Positions 9,570-19,943 of a DNA stretch of 64,000 bases are shown in pieces. Below the pieces are notes generated by a model. That model searched no databases. It was not told the origin of the DNA and worked only from the letters and a program-made list of their open reading frames with translations. The stretch covers positions 527,613-591,612 of the forward strand of contig JADJHL010000012.1 of NCBI GenBank assembly GCA_016707585.1, given 5' to 3'. Positions within the stretch are counted from its first letter, which is position 1. Each line of letters begins with the position of its first letter. Made by a program: the position numbers and the translations under genes. This DNA comes from Ignavibacteriales bacterium. GTDB lineage: Bacteria > Bacteroidota > Ignavibacteria > Ignavibacteriales > Ignavibacteriaceae.

Positions 9570-10073
9570 ATGAATGAAAAAGCAAAATACTACATCCAAA
9601 AACTTCAACTAAAAAAACATCCTGAAGGTGGTTACTATCGTGAAATCTATCGTGCAAATGAAATGTTTTATATAGATCAACCTAAGAAATCATTAAAGAG
9701 AAATGTTTCAACATCAATTTATTTCTTGCTGGAAGGTGCACAGGTTTCTAAATTTCACAAATTAAAATCGGATGAACAGTGGCATTTTTATGATGGAACT
9801 GCTGTTAAGATTTTTATAATAGATGAATATGGAAAGTTGAAGGAAATTATTCTTGGAAAGAAAATAGAGAGTGGAGAAGTGTTCCAAACTGTTATTAAAA
9901 AAAGTAACTGGTTTGCTGCGGAAGTGTTAAGCAAAAAATCTTACGCTTTAATTGGGTGTACAGTTTCACCAGGATTCGATTTTTCTGATTTTGAATTAGG
10001 CAAAAGAAAAAATCTCACAGAAGATTATCCTAAACACATAGAGATTATAAAAAAGTTCACAAATCCAGATTGA
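9570..10073 (+). CDS. Cupin-fold protein of the DUF985 family
   Basis: Small cupin of the DUF985 (YML079w-like) family; biochemical role unknown. Visible are the family opening LQLKKHPEGGYYREIYRA, the SIYFLLEG strand, SKFHKLKSDEQWHFYDG and the C-terminal VSPGFDFSDFELG. The 167 residues are normal length. It starts eight bases after hpnE and so may be cotranscribed with the squalene genes, but no functional link follows from the sequence. Confidence 0.85.
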   Translation: MNEKAKYYIQKLQLKKHPEGGYYREIYRANEMFYIDQPKKSLKRNVSTSIYFLLEGAQVSKFHKLKSDEQWHFYDGTAVKIFIIDEYGKLKEIILGKKIESGEVFQTVIKKSNWFAAEVLSKKSYALIGCTVSPGFDFSDFELGKRKNLTEDYPKHIEIIKKFTNPD

Positions 10074-10273
10074 TGTACTTTTTAAGTTGCGATTAAAAAA
10101 TACCTTATTTAATACCATTTAAACTGATAAGTTTGGGCTGAGAATTTAGTACTTAAGAATCATTGAATTTATTGTTGTTTTTCTCTAATTTTTCGCACAC
10201 AAACAAAAAAAGTAGGAGCCATATCGAATAAAACTCTACAAGTTATTTTGTTTCACTTTACTAGGATTGCGGT

Positions 10274-13200
10274 ATTAAACACAAAATAAAAGATATCATT
10301 ATTGAAACAGTAAAATTAATTGCAGTTTCAGTTGTGATATTTTACGCGGGAATAAATCTCGGCTTTGGCTCCGGGTACAAGTATCAGGTAAATGAAGCTA
10401 TGCTTCAAGCTGCCTGCTATGATTTGCTAACAGATATAAGCAATTTTAATTCTCAGCAAAAATTTGATTCTGAAATTGTAAAACCTGTAAAAGAGCAAAA
10501 CAAAGATCAACTAGTTTTAGATTTTAATTCATTCATACCAGATTCTCCCTTTGTTGCTATTGATGATTCTTTATTAAAGACAACTGATACAACTTTGATA
10601 ATCAATCTTTTAGACTCAACTAAAACACTCCAAAATATTAAGGGCAAAGATTCACTTAAAACTAAAGTAAAGATTAACCAGGACTCTATAAGACTTGTTC
10701 AAATGTCATTAGATTCAACTGCGAGATTACAATATTTCAGATATCAGAGAGAAGATGTTCCGTACACATCGCTACAACAAAAAAAGAAATCTAAATTTTT
10801 TGTTGAACCTTCGCCAAATTATAGATCACGAACAATTAAAATTGATTCAACAGGTAAATTTGTTGAGATTAAAGAACTGATTGCCGGACAACCAGGTAAA
10901 ATAATTCTTAAAGTCCCGATTGAAGAATATATTGCTTCCAGGTTAGAAGTTGAAGAACGAAAGAAGTGGGAAGCTTTAGGTTATGCTTATGAACTAAAAG
11001 ATAAAAAACTCGGTCTTGGTGATCTTATAAAAAACTTAACTGATTTTGAAATTCCGCTACCAAGTGTTGGCGTACTAAGTATTTTTGGTACTCCTAAAAT
11101 CAGTTTAAAGATTGGCGGATCTGTTCAAATCCACGGAGCCTGGAGAAGTGAAACTACCGAAGGCGTAACTGCATCTAGACTTGGTAATACAAGAAACGAA
11201 CCTGATTTTAAACAGCAAGTTCAAATAAATGTAAATGGAACAATTGGTGACAAATTAAATATTGTTGCTGATTGGAATACTGAAAGAACTTTTGAATATG
11301 AGAATCAGTTAAAAATAAAATACACCGGTTATGAAGATGAAATAATCCAGAGTATTGAAGCTGGTAACGTTTCGCTTCAAACTTCTTCATTAGTAGGCGG
11401 TAGTGAAGCTTTATTTGGTATTAAAGCAATGTTTAAAATGGGACCATTTTCACTTACAACAATTGCCAGCCAGAAAAAGGGTGAAACAAAAGAAGTATCG
11501 GTTTCCGGTGGTACCTCAGAAACCCCATTCCAAAAAAGAGCTTATGATTATTCTACAAACCATTATTTTATTGATTCTTTATATACAGATACAACACTAA
11601 ATATTTTTTACAATTTTTATGGTAAAGCAACTCCAGAATATAGAAGTGAATTTAAAGTTGTTGATATCGAAGTCTGGAAATCAGTTATTGGATTAACCAC
11701 TGATAAATCTAAAGAACGAAATGCAAACGTTTATATCAAACTTGATCCACACTCTGTAGGAACAGAATATAGCGACGATTTAAGAATTGATAGTCTTCAA
11801 ACTATACCAGGTAGAGTTGATGCTGGCAGATTTAAATTATTAACTAGGGGTGAAGACTATATACTTCATCCAGAAACGGGATTTATCACTTTTAAAACTG
11901 CAATAAATGATGATGAAATGGTTGCTGTTGCTTATCGTTTAGAAAATGGTATTGGTGCCGATGATGATAACGTATTTGGCGAGTTTTTAAAAATTGGAGC
12001 TGTTGAAGATTCAACAAAAAGAATAATTCTAAAATTAGTTAAACCCAAAAGATTACTACCTGAATATACTACAGCCTGGAAATTGATGCTAAAAAATATT
12101 TACGCAACGGGTGTAAGAAGTATAAAGCAAGAAGGATTTGAGTTTGATATAAAAAGGGAAATTGATGGAGGTGAAGATGTTAGTGAATTAGGCTCTGTAA
12201 GATTTTTAAATGCATTTGGTCTGGATTTATTAAACTCAAGTCAGGCTGCATCACCGGATAATATTTTTGACTACAGAACTGATATAACCATTCTTCCTGA
12301 AACTGGTGAAATTATATTTCCCAATCTAGAGCCATTCGGAAGTGATTTGCCCACAGGGTTAAATTACGAAGATTATAATTTTGAAGAAGTTTACAGTAAA
12401 TCAAAAACAATAGCCTCACAAACATCAACTAAAAATAAATGGGTGCTTGTTGGCAAAAGCAAAGGCTCCTCAGCATCAGTATATCAGCTTGGATTTAATG
12501 TTGTAGAAAATTCTGTAAAGGTAACACTAAATGGAAGAGAATTAAGTGCTGGTAGTGATTATAGTGTAGATTATAATATCGGACAATTAACAATAAGAAA
12601 TGATGCTGCATTAGTTGCTGGTGCAGATTTAAAAATTACTTATGAACAGAATGATTTATTCCAGCTCGCTTCTAAAACTCTTTTAGGCGCAAGAGGTATT
12701 TATGAGTTTTCTAAAAAAACTAAGCTTGGCTTTTCTATACTTAATCTTAACCAACAAACTTTAAGTGATAAAGTTAGAATTGGCGAAGAACCATTAAGCA
12801 ATACAATTTATGGTTTAGATTTTACTACCAGTGCAGAACTTCCAATTGTTACAAAAATGTTAGATAATGTTTTCTCTACTAGAGAAATGTCGTCATTTAA
12901 TCTTTCTGCCGAGTATGCTTATATCGATCCTGATCCAAACACAAAAAAGAGTAAGATACTTTCTGACGGTGGAAAAAGTATTGCTTATATAGATGATTTT
13001 GAAGGATCAAAAAAAACAATTCCGATTGGTGTTGGATATACAGGATGGAAAGATGTAACTCCACCTGATAGTTTAATTTATCATCCAACTTTAAGTAAAT
13101 CGCAGTTGATGAATTACAAAGCAAAAACATTCTGGTTTACAGAAACACCAGCAAATGTTTATGTTAAAGATATATATTATGATCGAAAGCAAGTGGGACG

Positions 13201-16200
13201 TTCGGACCAACAAGTTTCAGTTATGGATTATGTGTTTCTACCCGATTCTCCTGGAACATTTAATAGAGATCCAATTTTGAATGACCCAGCCCAATCCTGG
13301 GGTGGAATACAAAAAGCTTTATCTTCCTCGGCAAGCAATCTTGAAGAGGAGAATATTGAGTTCTTGGAATTTTGGGCTCAAATTATAAATGCACCAATTG
13401 ATGCGAAGATCTATGTTGATTTGGGGCAGATCAGTGAAGATGTCATCCCAAATAATAAGCTCAATACTGAAGACAGAGAACCCAAGAATGATGCAATAGA
13501 TACTGATGGAAAAGAAGACAAAGGTTTAGATAGTCTTTCTGATGAACAGGAAAGAATTGAGTATGGAAATTCGAAATCAGATCCGAATGGAGATAATTTT
13601 TATTTCCAAAGAAGTAATCCTACTACAATAATGGACTATTATAATATTAATGGAACAGAAGGAAATGCAATATTAACTGATATTGGCAGAGTGCCAGATA
13701 CTGAAGACTTAAATAGAAATGATTTTATTGATTTAGAAAACAGTTATTTTAGATATGAAATACCACTTGATACAAATGCAACTCGAAATGAGTTTGTGGT
13801 TGATGGGGGATTTAATCCTGAAATAGATCTAAAGTGGTTTTTATTTAGAATTCCACTTAAAGATTATATTAAAAAAATTGGACTGCCGAGTTTTTCAAAA
13901 ATTGATGGTATCAGAATTTTTGTTCAAGGTGTTGATAGTTCAGTTCATTTTAGATTTACTGAATTAAATCTTGTTGGTAATCAGTGGCAAAAAAATCTAA
14001 TCGATTCTGTTAAAAAAACTGATACAGTTCTTTCAGTTTCAGTCGTTAGTTTTGAAGAAAATCTTGATTATTCAAGTCCTCCAGGCGTATTTCAAGAAAG
14101 AGATAGAACAAGACCCGATGAAAATATTTTACGTAATGAGCAATCATTAAATCTTGGGTTACATAGTTTAGAAGATGGTGATAAACGTGAGGTAGTAAAA
14201 GTTCTTTATAAACCACTTGATGTATTTAATTACAAACAAATGAAACTTTTTATTCACGGAGATAAAAATAATAGCAGTGGAAGTATTTCATATATAGATA
14301 CTTCTGGTGGATATTACCATTATTCGTCAGAAGTTTATTTTAGATTTGGTGGAGATACAAATAACTACTATGAATATCGTCAACCAGTTTTCCCGGGTTG
14401 GAATGAAGTATCAATAACTTTTGATGATCTTACTGCTTTAAAACAGGCAAGGGGAGATACAATTACTATCCCGGTTAGAAAACCTGTAGAGGGTGCTCCA
14501 ACAGGACATTTTTATGTGATAAAAGGTAATCCAACTTTAACTTCTGTAAAGTTTCTTTCTGTTGGGATATTAAATCTTGATAGTAGTTCATTTAATTCCG
14601 GACCTCTTTCAGGCGAAGTTTGGGTAAATGAGTTACGTGTTGTTGGTGCTGATGATTCACCAGGTTGGGCTTACAGTCTTTCTTCATCTCTAAAACTTGC
14701 AGACTTTGCTACTGTCTCATTTAACTTTAGTGAAAAAAATCCTTATTTCCACAGACTTGCAGAAAGATTTGGTAATAGAGTTGAACAGCAGAACTGGTCT
14801 ATAAATACAGATGTTAACATATTAAAACTGCTCCCTGTTAATTTGCCAGAAAGCAATTTAAGATTAAATTATTCTCATACAGAAAGCATTGGTAAACCTT
14901 TATATAAACCAGGTAGTGATGTAAAAGTTGATGAGGCTGTTGAAAGACAGAGAAAACTTTACGAACTGGATAATAGTTTAAAATCTCCTGAACAATTACG
15001 AGAAGAAACTGAAACACAAACTATTTCTGATTCCTGGTCAGCTTCAAATATTAAAATAAAAATTCCAACAAAGTTTTGGTTGATAAGGGATACATTTAAT
15101 TCTATTACGATGGGCTTTAACTATAACAAATCATTTATGCGTAATCCAACTGTGCTTTCAAGTAAAAGCTGGATCTGGAATGCAAATTTAAATTATGGTT
15201 TAACTCTAAGTCCAACTAATTTCTTTAATCCAATTGATATCCCGGTTTTTGGAGTATTATTTGGATTGCTAAAAGATTATAGTGGAACAAAAATTTATTT
15301 TACTCCGCAAAATCTAACTTTAGCTTTAACAGCCAAACGTAATGGAACTACAAGCATTACAAGGCCTTCAAATAATTTGCCTTCAAGTCAAGTTTCATCA
15401 AGAGATTTTACAACTACACGTGGGTTTAATTTTACCTGGAAATTAACTGAAGGTGGATTCTTAAATCTTACAACAACATATTCTGCTAATATTAGCTCAT
15501 CATTAGCATATTTAGAAACTTATAATGATTCTGCTTCTACGCCTCGTCCAGAGAGTGAAATATGGAATGATATTATAAGTGGAGCTTTCTTTGGTAGAGA
15601 TAATCGTTATCAACAAAATTTTGATCTAAGAGCTGCTCCAAAACTTCCATCAATCTTTGATATTAATAAGTACTTTACTTTAACAGCATCTTACGGTGCA
15701 TCTTATCAATGGAATTATGATTTTAGACAAGAGGAGATTGGAAGAAGTGCAGGCTTTAGTAACAAATCTTCTGTCGGTTTAACTATGAGATGGAAATCTC
15801 TTTTTGATCAATACTTTAAAGATGATGTTAAAAAAGATGATCCAACAAAAAATGTAACTAGAAATAAAAAACAATTTGTAACTGAAGAAAAGACACAACT
15901 TGATTCATTAGGTAATCCAATTGCAATTATTGATTCTGCAAAAATTCTTGATTCGCTTATTATTGAAGAAAATAAACCATCAATAGGTAAAAAAGCACTT
16001 GGTTATTTAGTGGCTGCTTTTAAATATGTTCTTTTAGATTATGAAATGATTTCATTTAACTTTTCAAATGACAACACACTTTCAAAATCTGGATTACAAG
16101 CACACGGAACAGGATTCCGAAACTTCTGGGGATTATTTTACGATGCAGATGCAGGCCCAACTCGTGGTTTTATGTTTGGATTAAGCGGGGATGTTGGTCC

Positions 16201-17227
16201 ACGAGTTTCAGTTAAAGGTACAAGTCTAAGTGATGTATCTGCACAAAAAAATAATTTTGATTTTAAAACATCCAGACCTTTGTGGGAAGGTGCAAAAATT
16301 GATTTGAATTGGAAAAGTGGATGGTCCGTAAATAGAAGTGCAACTTTAAGTAGAGATATTGACGGAAATATTTATGTCTCAAACGTAAACTCAAATGGAA
16401 CTTTATCAAGATCATTTTTTACTGTTCCGCCTGTACTTTTCCTCTCAGTGTTTAAGAGTGGAATTAAAAGAGTTTCAGAACTTTATAATTCTAATACAAG
16501 CTTATCTGATGCATTTATTCAAGGCTTTGAAAGCATGCCTGTATTTGCAAATTTTGGTTTTCTTAAAAATGTTTCTAAATATATACCTAGACCAAACTGG
16601 CGGTTTACCTGGGATGGTTTAGAAAAATTACCTTTACTTAAATCTATTGCAACTCGTATCTCGATGGATCATTCATATTCTTCAACATATACAGAAGGAT
16701 GGAAATTAAGTCCTGAAGGAAACCAACAAATTCAAGTTCAAAAAATTGAATATGGATTTTCACCATTAGCAGGATTAAATCTAACATTTGGTCAGCTTTG
16801 GGGCGGAAATCTAACGGGTAATTTAAAATACTCAACCAGAACTTCTTATGATTTAGGAATAACTACAAGTAATATTTCAGAAAGTTTTTCAAAGGATATT
16901 GGCTTTACAATTCAGTTTTCAAAATCAGGATTTGAACTTCCACTTTTTGGTGTGGCATTAAAAAACGATATTGAATTTAGCTTAGCATATTCAAACGCAA
17001 GAACTTCTGCAGTTAGATATGATATGGCAAGGTTTACTGAAGAAGGTACTCCTCTTGATGGTACAACTCGTGTTACAATTGAACCTCGAATCAAATACAC
17101 AATTAGTGCAAAAGTAACTTTATCTATTTTTTATAAACGATCTACTGTTGAACCTGAAGGGGCATCAAGAATTCCACCAACAACAACAAATGAAGCCGGA
17201 TTAGATGTGAACATCGCCATAAATTAA
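10274..17227 (+). CDS. sprA: Gliding motility / T9SS translocon protein SprA
   Basis: Giant outer-membrane beta-barrel that forms the type IX secretion conduit. The ORF of about 2,300 residues contains the SprA signs: the PLPSVGVLSIFGTPKISLK segment, long repeats of beta strands, IAYIDDFEGSKKTIPIG, and a C-terminal barrel. A GTG at 10334 would start in the middle of the N-terminal hydrophobic segment. The same frame stays open upstream to 10265 and adds KHKIKDIIIETVKLIAVSV, a proper n-region and helix. The only plausible start there is ATT at 10274, with AGGA at 10263-10266 seven bases before it. The start is therefore tentative; the family is secure. porX follows directly. Confidence 0.9.
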   Translation: MKHKIKDIIIETVKLIAVSVVIFYAGINLGFGSGYKYQVNEAMLQAACYDLLTDISNFNSQQKFDSEIVKPVKEQNKDQLVLDFNSFIPDSPFVAIDDSLLKTTDTTLIINLLDSTKTLQNIKGKDSLKTKVKINQDSIRLVQMSLDSTARLQYFRYQREDVPYTSLQQKKKSKFFVEPSPNYRSRTIKIDSTGKFVEIKELIAGQPGKIILKVPIEEYIASRLEVEERKKWEALGYAYELKDKKLGLGDLIKNLTDFEIPLPSVGVLSIFGTPKISLKIGGSVQIHGAWRSETTEGVTASRLGNTRNEPDFKQQVQINVNGTIGDKLNIVADWNTERTFEYENQLKIKYTGYEDEIIQSIEAGNVSLQTSSLVGGSEALFGIKAMFKMGPFSLTTIASQKKGETKEVSVSGGTSETPFQKRAYDYSTNHYFIDSLYTDTTLNIFYNFYGKATPEYRSEFKVVDIEVWKSVIGLTTDKSKERNANVYIKLDPHSVGTEYSDDLRIDSLQTIPGRVDAGRFKLLTRGEDYILHPETGFITFKTAINDDEMVAVAYRLENGIGADDDNVFGEFLKIGAVEDSTKRIILKLVKPKRLLPEYTTAWKLMLKNIYATGVRSIKQEGFEFDIKREIDGGEDVSELGSVRFLNAFGLDLLNSSQAASPDNIFDYRTDITILPETGEIIFPNLEPFGSDLPTGLNYEDYNFEEVYSKSKTIASQTSTKNKWVLVGKSKGSSASVYQLGFNVVENSVKVTLNGRELSAGSDYSVDYNIGQLTIRNDAALVAGADLKITYEQNDLFQLASKTLLGARGIYEFSKKTKLGFSILNLNQQTLSDKVRIGEEPLSNTIYGLDFTTSAELPIVTKMLDNVFSTREMSSFNLSAEYAYIDPDPNTKKSKILSDGGKSIAYIDDFEGSKKTIPIGVGYTGWKDVTPPDSLIYHPTLSKSQLMNYKAKTFWFTETPANVYVKDIYYDRKQVGRSDQQVSVMDYVFLPDSPGTFNRDPILNDPAQSWGGIQKALSSSASNLEEENIEFLEFWAQIINAPIDAKIYVDLGQISEDVIPNNKLNTEDREPKNDAIDTDGKEDKGLDSLSDEQERIEYGNSKSDPNGDNFYFQRSNPTTIMDYYNINGTEGNAILTDIGRVPDTEDLNRNDFIDLENSYFRYEIPLDTNATRNEFVVDGGFNPEIDLKWFLFRIPLKDYIKKIGLPSFSKIDGIRIFVQGVDSSVHFRFTELNLVGNQWQKNLIDSVKKTDTVLSVSVVSFEENLDYSSPPGVFQERDRTRPDENILRNEQSLNLGLHSLEDGDKREVVKVLYKPLDVFNYKQMKLFIHGDKNNSSGSISYIDTSGGYYHYSSEVYFRFGGDTNNYYEYRQPVFPGWNEVSITFDDLTALKQARGDTITIPVRKPVEGAPTGHFYVIKGNPTLTSVKFLSVGILNLDSSSFNSGPLSGEVWVNELRVVGADDSPGWAYSLSSSLKLADFATVSFNFSEKNPYFHRLAERFGNRVEQQNWSINTDVNILKLLPVNLPESNLRLNYSHTESIGKPLYKPGSDVKVDEAVERQRKLYELDNSLKSPEQLREETETQTISDSWSASNIKIKIPTKFWLIRDTFNSITMGFNYNKSFMRNPTVLSSKSWIWNANLNYGLTLSPTNFFNPIDIPVFGVLFGLLKDYSGTKIYFTPQNLTLALTAKRNGTTSITRPSNNLPSSQVSSRDFTTTRGFNFTWKLTEGGFLNLTTTYSANISSSLAYLETYNDSASTPRPESEIWNDIISGAFFGRDNRYQQNFDLRAAPKLPSIFDINKYFTLTASYGASYQWNYDFRQEEIGRSAGFSNKSSVGLTMRWKSLFDQYFKDDVKKDDPTKNVTRNKKQFVTEEKTQLDSLGNPIAIIDSAKILDSLIIEENKPSIGKKALGYLVAAFKYVLLDYEMISFNFSNDNTLSKSGLQAHGTGFRNFWGLFYDADAGPTRGFMFGLSGDVGPRVSVKGTSLSDVSAQKNNFDFKTSRPLWEGAKIDLNWKSGWSVNRSATLSRDIDGNIYVSNVNSNGTLSRSFFTVPPVLFLSVFKSGIKRVSELYNSNTSLSDAFIQGFESMPVFANFGFLKNVSKYIPRPNWRFTWDGLEKLPLLKSIATRISMDHSYSSTYTEGWKLSPEGNQQIQVQKIEYGFSPLAGLNLTFGQLWGGNLTGNLKYSTRTSYDLGITTSNISESFSKDIGFTIQFSKSGFELPLFGVALKNDIEFSLAYSNARTSAVRYDMARFTEEGTPLDGTTRVTIEPRIKYTISAKVTLSIFYKRSTVEPEGASRIPPTTTNEAGLDVNIAIN

Positions 17228-17280
17228 GTGCTAATTGTTCTTTACATTGCTGAAAATATTAAATAAAGGTTTTGAATTAA

Positions 17281-18849
17281 ATGAATAGAAAAAAAATTCT
17301 TTGGGTTGATGATGAGATTGATTTACTAAGATCCCACATTATTTTCTTATCCGAAAAAGGTTATGAGGTTGATACTGTTACCAATGGTGAAGATGCTATT
17401 CAATCAGTAAAAGAAAAATCATATGATTTAATTTTTCTGGATGAAATGATGGCCGGAATGGGTGGTTTGGAAACTTTAGCGCAGATAAAAAACATTAATA
17501 ATGCAATTCCGGTTGTAATGATTACAAAATCAGAAGAAGAAACTCTGATGAATGAAGCTATTGGCGGAAAGATTTCTGATTATCTAACAAAACCTGTAAA
17601 TCCAAGTCAGGTTTTACTTGTATGTAAAAAAATTCTTGAAGGTAAAAAAATTTCAGGACAATATGCTGCAAAGGATTATCTACAAGATTTTAATCAAATA
17701 ACTCAAGCATTGTCATCCAACCTTGATTTTATTGAGTGGATTAGCATTTATCAAAAACTTGTCAGCTGGTCAATAGAATTAGATCAACATAGAGAAATAG
17801 GTTTGGAGCAATCATTAAATGATCAATATAAAGAAGCTAATAAAGAATTCTCAAGATTTATTGACAGAAATTATAAATCATGGCTTGATGATAATAAAAC
17901 AAAAGATGCACCAAATCTAACTCCGCAAATAACAGAAAAATATGTACTTAATCATTTAAGAGATGAAGGTAAATCAGTTTTTTATTTTGTACTTGATTGT
18001 TTAAGACTTGACCAATGGCTGGTAATGGAAAAACATCTTTCTGATCTGTTTAAAATCGAAAAAGATTATTATTATTCTATCTTACCAACAGCAACACCAT
18101 ACGCACGAAATGCTTTGTTTGCCGGACTTTATCCATCTGAGATTGAAAAGCATTATCCTGATTTATGGATTTCTGGCAATGATGATGAAAGTAGTATGAA
18201 TAAGTACGAAAAGGAATTATTACAATTACTTTTAGATCGAAAAAGAATAAAGCTTAGAAATGATTTAAAGTATATTAAAATTATTGATCCGGAAGTTGGC
18301 AGAAACTTTGAACAAAATATTCATTCATATCAGAATACTCATCTTACTGCGGTTGTAGTAAATTTTTTAGATATGATTGCACACGGTAGATCTGATTCTG
18401 ATATTTTAAAAGAAATTGCTCCTGATGAATCAGCTTATAGATCTTTAACAAATAGTTGGTTTACACATTCATCTTTGCTAAATATTTTTAGAACTCTTGC
18501 TAATATGAAAAATGTAAAGATAGTTATTACAACTGATCACGGAAGTATTCGATCCTTACGCGGTGCAAAAGTTTTAGGGGATAGAGAAGCATCAACAAAT
18601 TTACGATTTAAGTATGGCAGAAATTTAAAAGTTGATGAAAAGCATGCAATATTTGTAAAAAATGCATCAGAATATAAATTACCAAAACGCGGTGTTACTA
18701 TAAATTATATCATTGCAAAAGAAGATTATTATTTTGTTTATCCAACTGAATATCACAAGTTTTTATCGCATTATAAAGATACTTTTCAACACGGTGGAAT
18801 TTCTTTAGAAGAAATGATTCTTCCTATTATAACTATGGAACCAAAATAA
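17281..18849 (+). CDS. porX: PorX-type response regulator with PglZ domain
   Basis: T9SS regulator. Residues 1-120 are a CheY-like receiver (ILWVDDEIDLL, phospho-acceptor D54 in LIFLDEMMAG, conserved K in YLTKPVN). After a helical linker, residues from about 210 form a PglZ/alkaline-phosphatase-superfamily domain with YFVLDCLRLDQW, the nucleophile region PTATPYARNALFAG and the metal site TTDHGS. The 522 residues and this architecture match PorX, which in Bacteroidetes controls secretion together with PorY and SigP. Its place directly behind sprA supports that role here. No PorY kinase is adjacent. Confidence 0.92.
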   Translation: MNRKKILWVDDEIDLLRSHIIFLSEKGYEVDTVTNGEDAIQSVKEKSYDLIFLDEMMAGMGGLETLAQIKNINNAIPVVMITKSEEETLMNEAIGGKISDYLTKPVNPSQVLLVCKKILEGKKISGQYAAKDYLQDFNQITQALSSNLDFIEWISIYQKLVSWSIELDQHREIGLEQSLNDQYKEANKEFSRFIDRNYKSWLDDNKTKDAPNLTPQITEKYVLNHLRDEGKSVFYFVLDCLRLDQWLVMEKHLSDLFKIEKDYYYSILPTATPYARNALFAGLYPSEIEKHYPDLWISGNDDESSMNKYEKELLQLLLDRKRIKLRNDLKYIKIIDPEVGRNFEQNIHSYQNTHLTAVVVNFLDMIAHGRSDSDILKEIAPDESAYRSLTNSWFTHSSLLNIFRTLANMKNVKIVITTDHGSIRSLRGAKVLGDREASTNLRFKYGRNLKVDEKHAIFVKNASEYKLPKRGVTINYIIAKEDYYFVYPTEYHKFLSHYKDTFQHGGISLEEMILPIITMEPK

Positions 18850-18850
18850 A

Positions 18851-19279
18851 ATGCAGTTTCCTTACTCACACATCAGTAATTCTGAAGAGGAAACAAAACA
18901 AATCGCTTATGAGTTTGCAGATTTTATTACTGAAGGAATGATAATAATTCTTAATGGTGATCTTGGTGCCGGTAAAACTTTGTTTATTAAAAGTGTTTTA
19001 AAAAAATTTCAAATTGGTGAAGCAAATAGCCCAACTTTTTCTATTGTCAATGAGTATTCTGGCATTAAAAAGTTTTTTCATTTTGATTTTTATCGTATCA
19101 ACAAAAAGAATGAATTATATGATATTGGGATAGAGGATTATTTTAATGACTCCCAATCCATTATTTTTATTGAGTGGGGCAATTTATTTGAAGATATTTT
19201 GCCGAAAAAGAGAATCGAAATAAATATTTTATATGATGATTTTGATACTAGAACTTTCAACTTTTTAAAATATGAATGA
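18851..19279 (+). CDS. tsaE: tRNA threonylcarbamoyladenosine biosynthesis ATPase TsaE
   Basis: ATPase of the TsaBDE complex that installs t6A at position 37 of ANN-decoding tRNAs. The P-loop is GDLGAGKTLFIK (about residues 37-48), followed by NSPTFSIVNEY and FHFDFYRI, all family hallmarks; FIEWGN is near the C-terminus. The 142 residues are normal. It starts one base after porX ends and overlaps tsaB by eight bases, so the t6A pair is read together. Confidence 0.94.
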   Translation: MQFPYSHISNSEEETKQIAYEFADFITEGMIIILNGDLGAGKTLFIKSVLKKFQIGEANSPTFSIVNEYSGIKKFFHFDFYRINKKNELYDIGIEDYFNDSQSIIFIEWGNLFEDILPKKRIEINILYDDFDTRTFNFLKYE

Positions 19280-19943
19280 CTTACTACCATTACTTGCTAT
19301 AGAAACCTCAGATAATATTTGCAGTGCGTGTATTTATTTTGATGAAGAAAAATACTTTACCTCAAAAGTAGTATTAAAACATTCGCATTCAGAAAAATTA
19401 TTCGAAGTAATTGATTCAATAATTCATCAATCTGGAATTTCTAAAAGTGAAATCAAATCAATTGCAATTTCTATTGGTCCAGGTTCTTTTACTGGATTAA
19501 GAATAGGAATGGCCGCAACTAAAGGAATGGCTGAAGCATTAAATATTCCAATCATTCCTGTTCCCACATTTGAAGCACTTGCATTACAAATCGTACAGTA
19601 TTTACCGGATAACTCTAATTTTATTATTGCAAATAAAGTTGGTAGAGATGAACTTTATTTTGCAAAGTTTCAAATTAAGGCTAATAATTATATATTTAAG
19701 GAAGAATTAAAAATTATCCCTTTAGCTGATTTACTAAATCGGGTTAATGAAGAAAAAATTTTTGGTAACGTAGATATAAATTTTACTAAAAGTTTAATTG
19801 ATATTACAAATATCTCAGCACCAGAAGCAGATTTTATAGCCAGATGGGCTGTTAAATCAGGTGCAAAGTATTTACATCACGACATTGATTTTATAGAACC
19901 AAATTATTTAAAAGATTTTATTGTTAAGGAGAAAAGAAAATGA
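19272..19943 (+). CDS. tsaB: tRNA threonylcarbamoyladenosine biosynthesis protein TsaB
   Basis: Scaffold partner of TsaD in t6A synthesis; an ASKHA-fold protein. The N-terminus LLAIETSDNICSACIYF, HSEKLFEVIDSI and ISIGPGSFTGLRIGMAATKG are diagnostic. The 223 residues are normal for TsaB. It overlaps tsaE upstream and the DUF1573 gene downstream (ATGA), consistent with translational coupling. Confidence 0.94.
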   Translation: MNDLLPLLAIETSDNICSACIYFDEEKYFTSKVVLKHSHSEKLFEVIDSIIHQSGISKSEIKSIAISIGPGSFTGLRIGMAATKGMAEALNIPIIPVPTFEALALQIVQYLPDNSNFIIANKVGRDELYFAKFQIKANNYIFKEELKIIPLADLLNRVNEEKIFGNVDINFTKSLIDITNISAPEADFIARWAVKSGAKYLHHDIDFIEPNYLKDFIVKEKRK

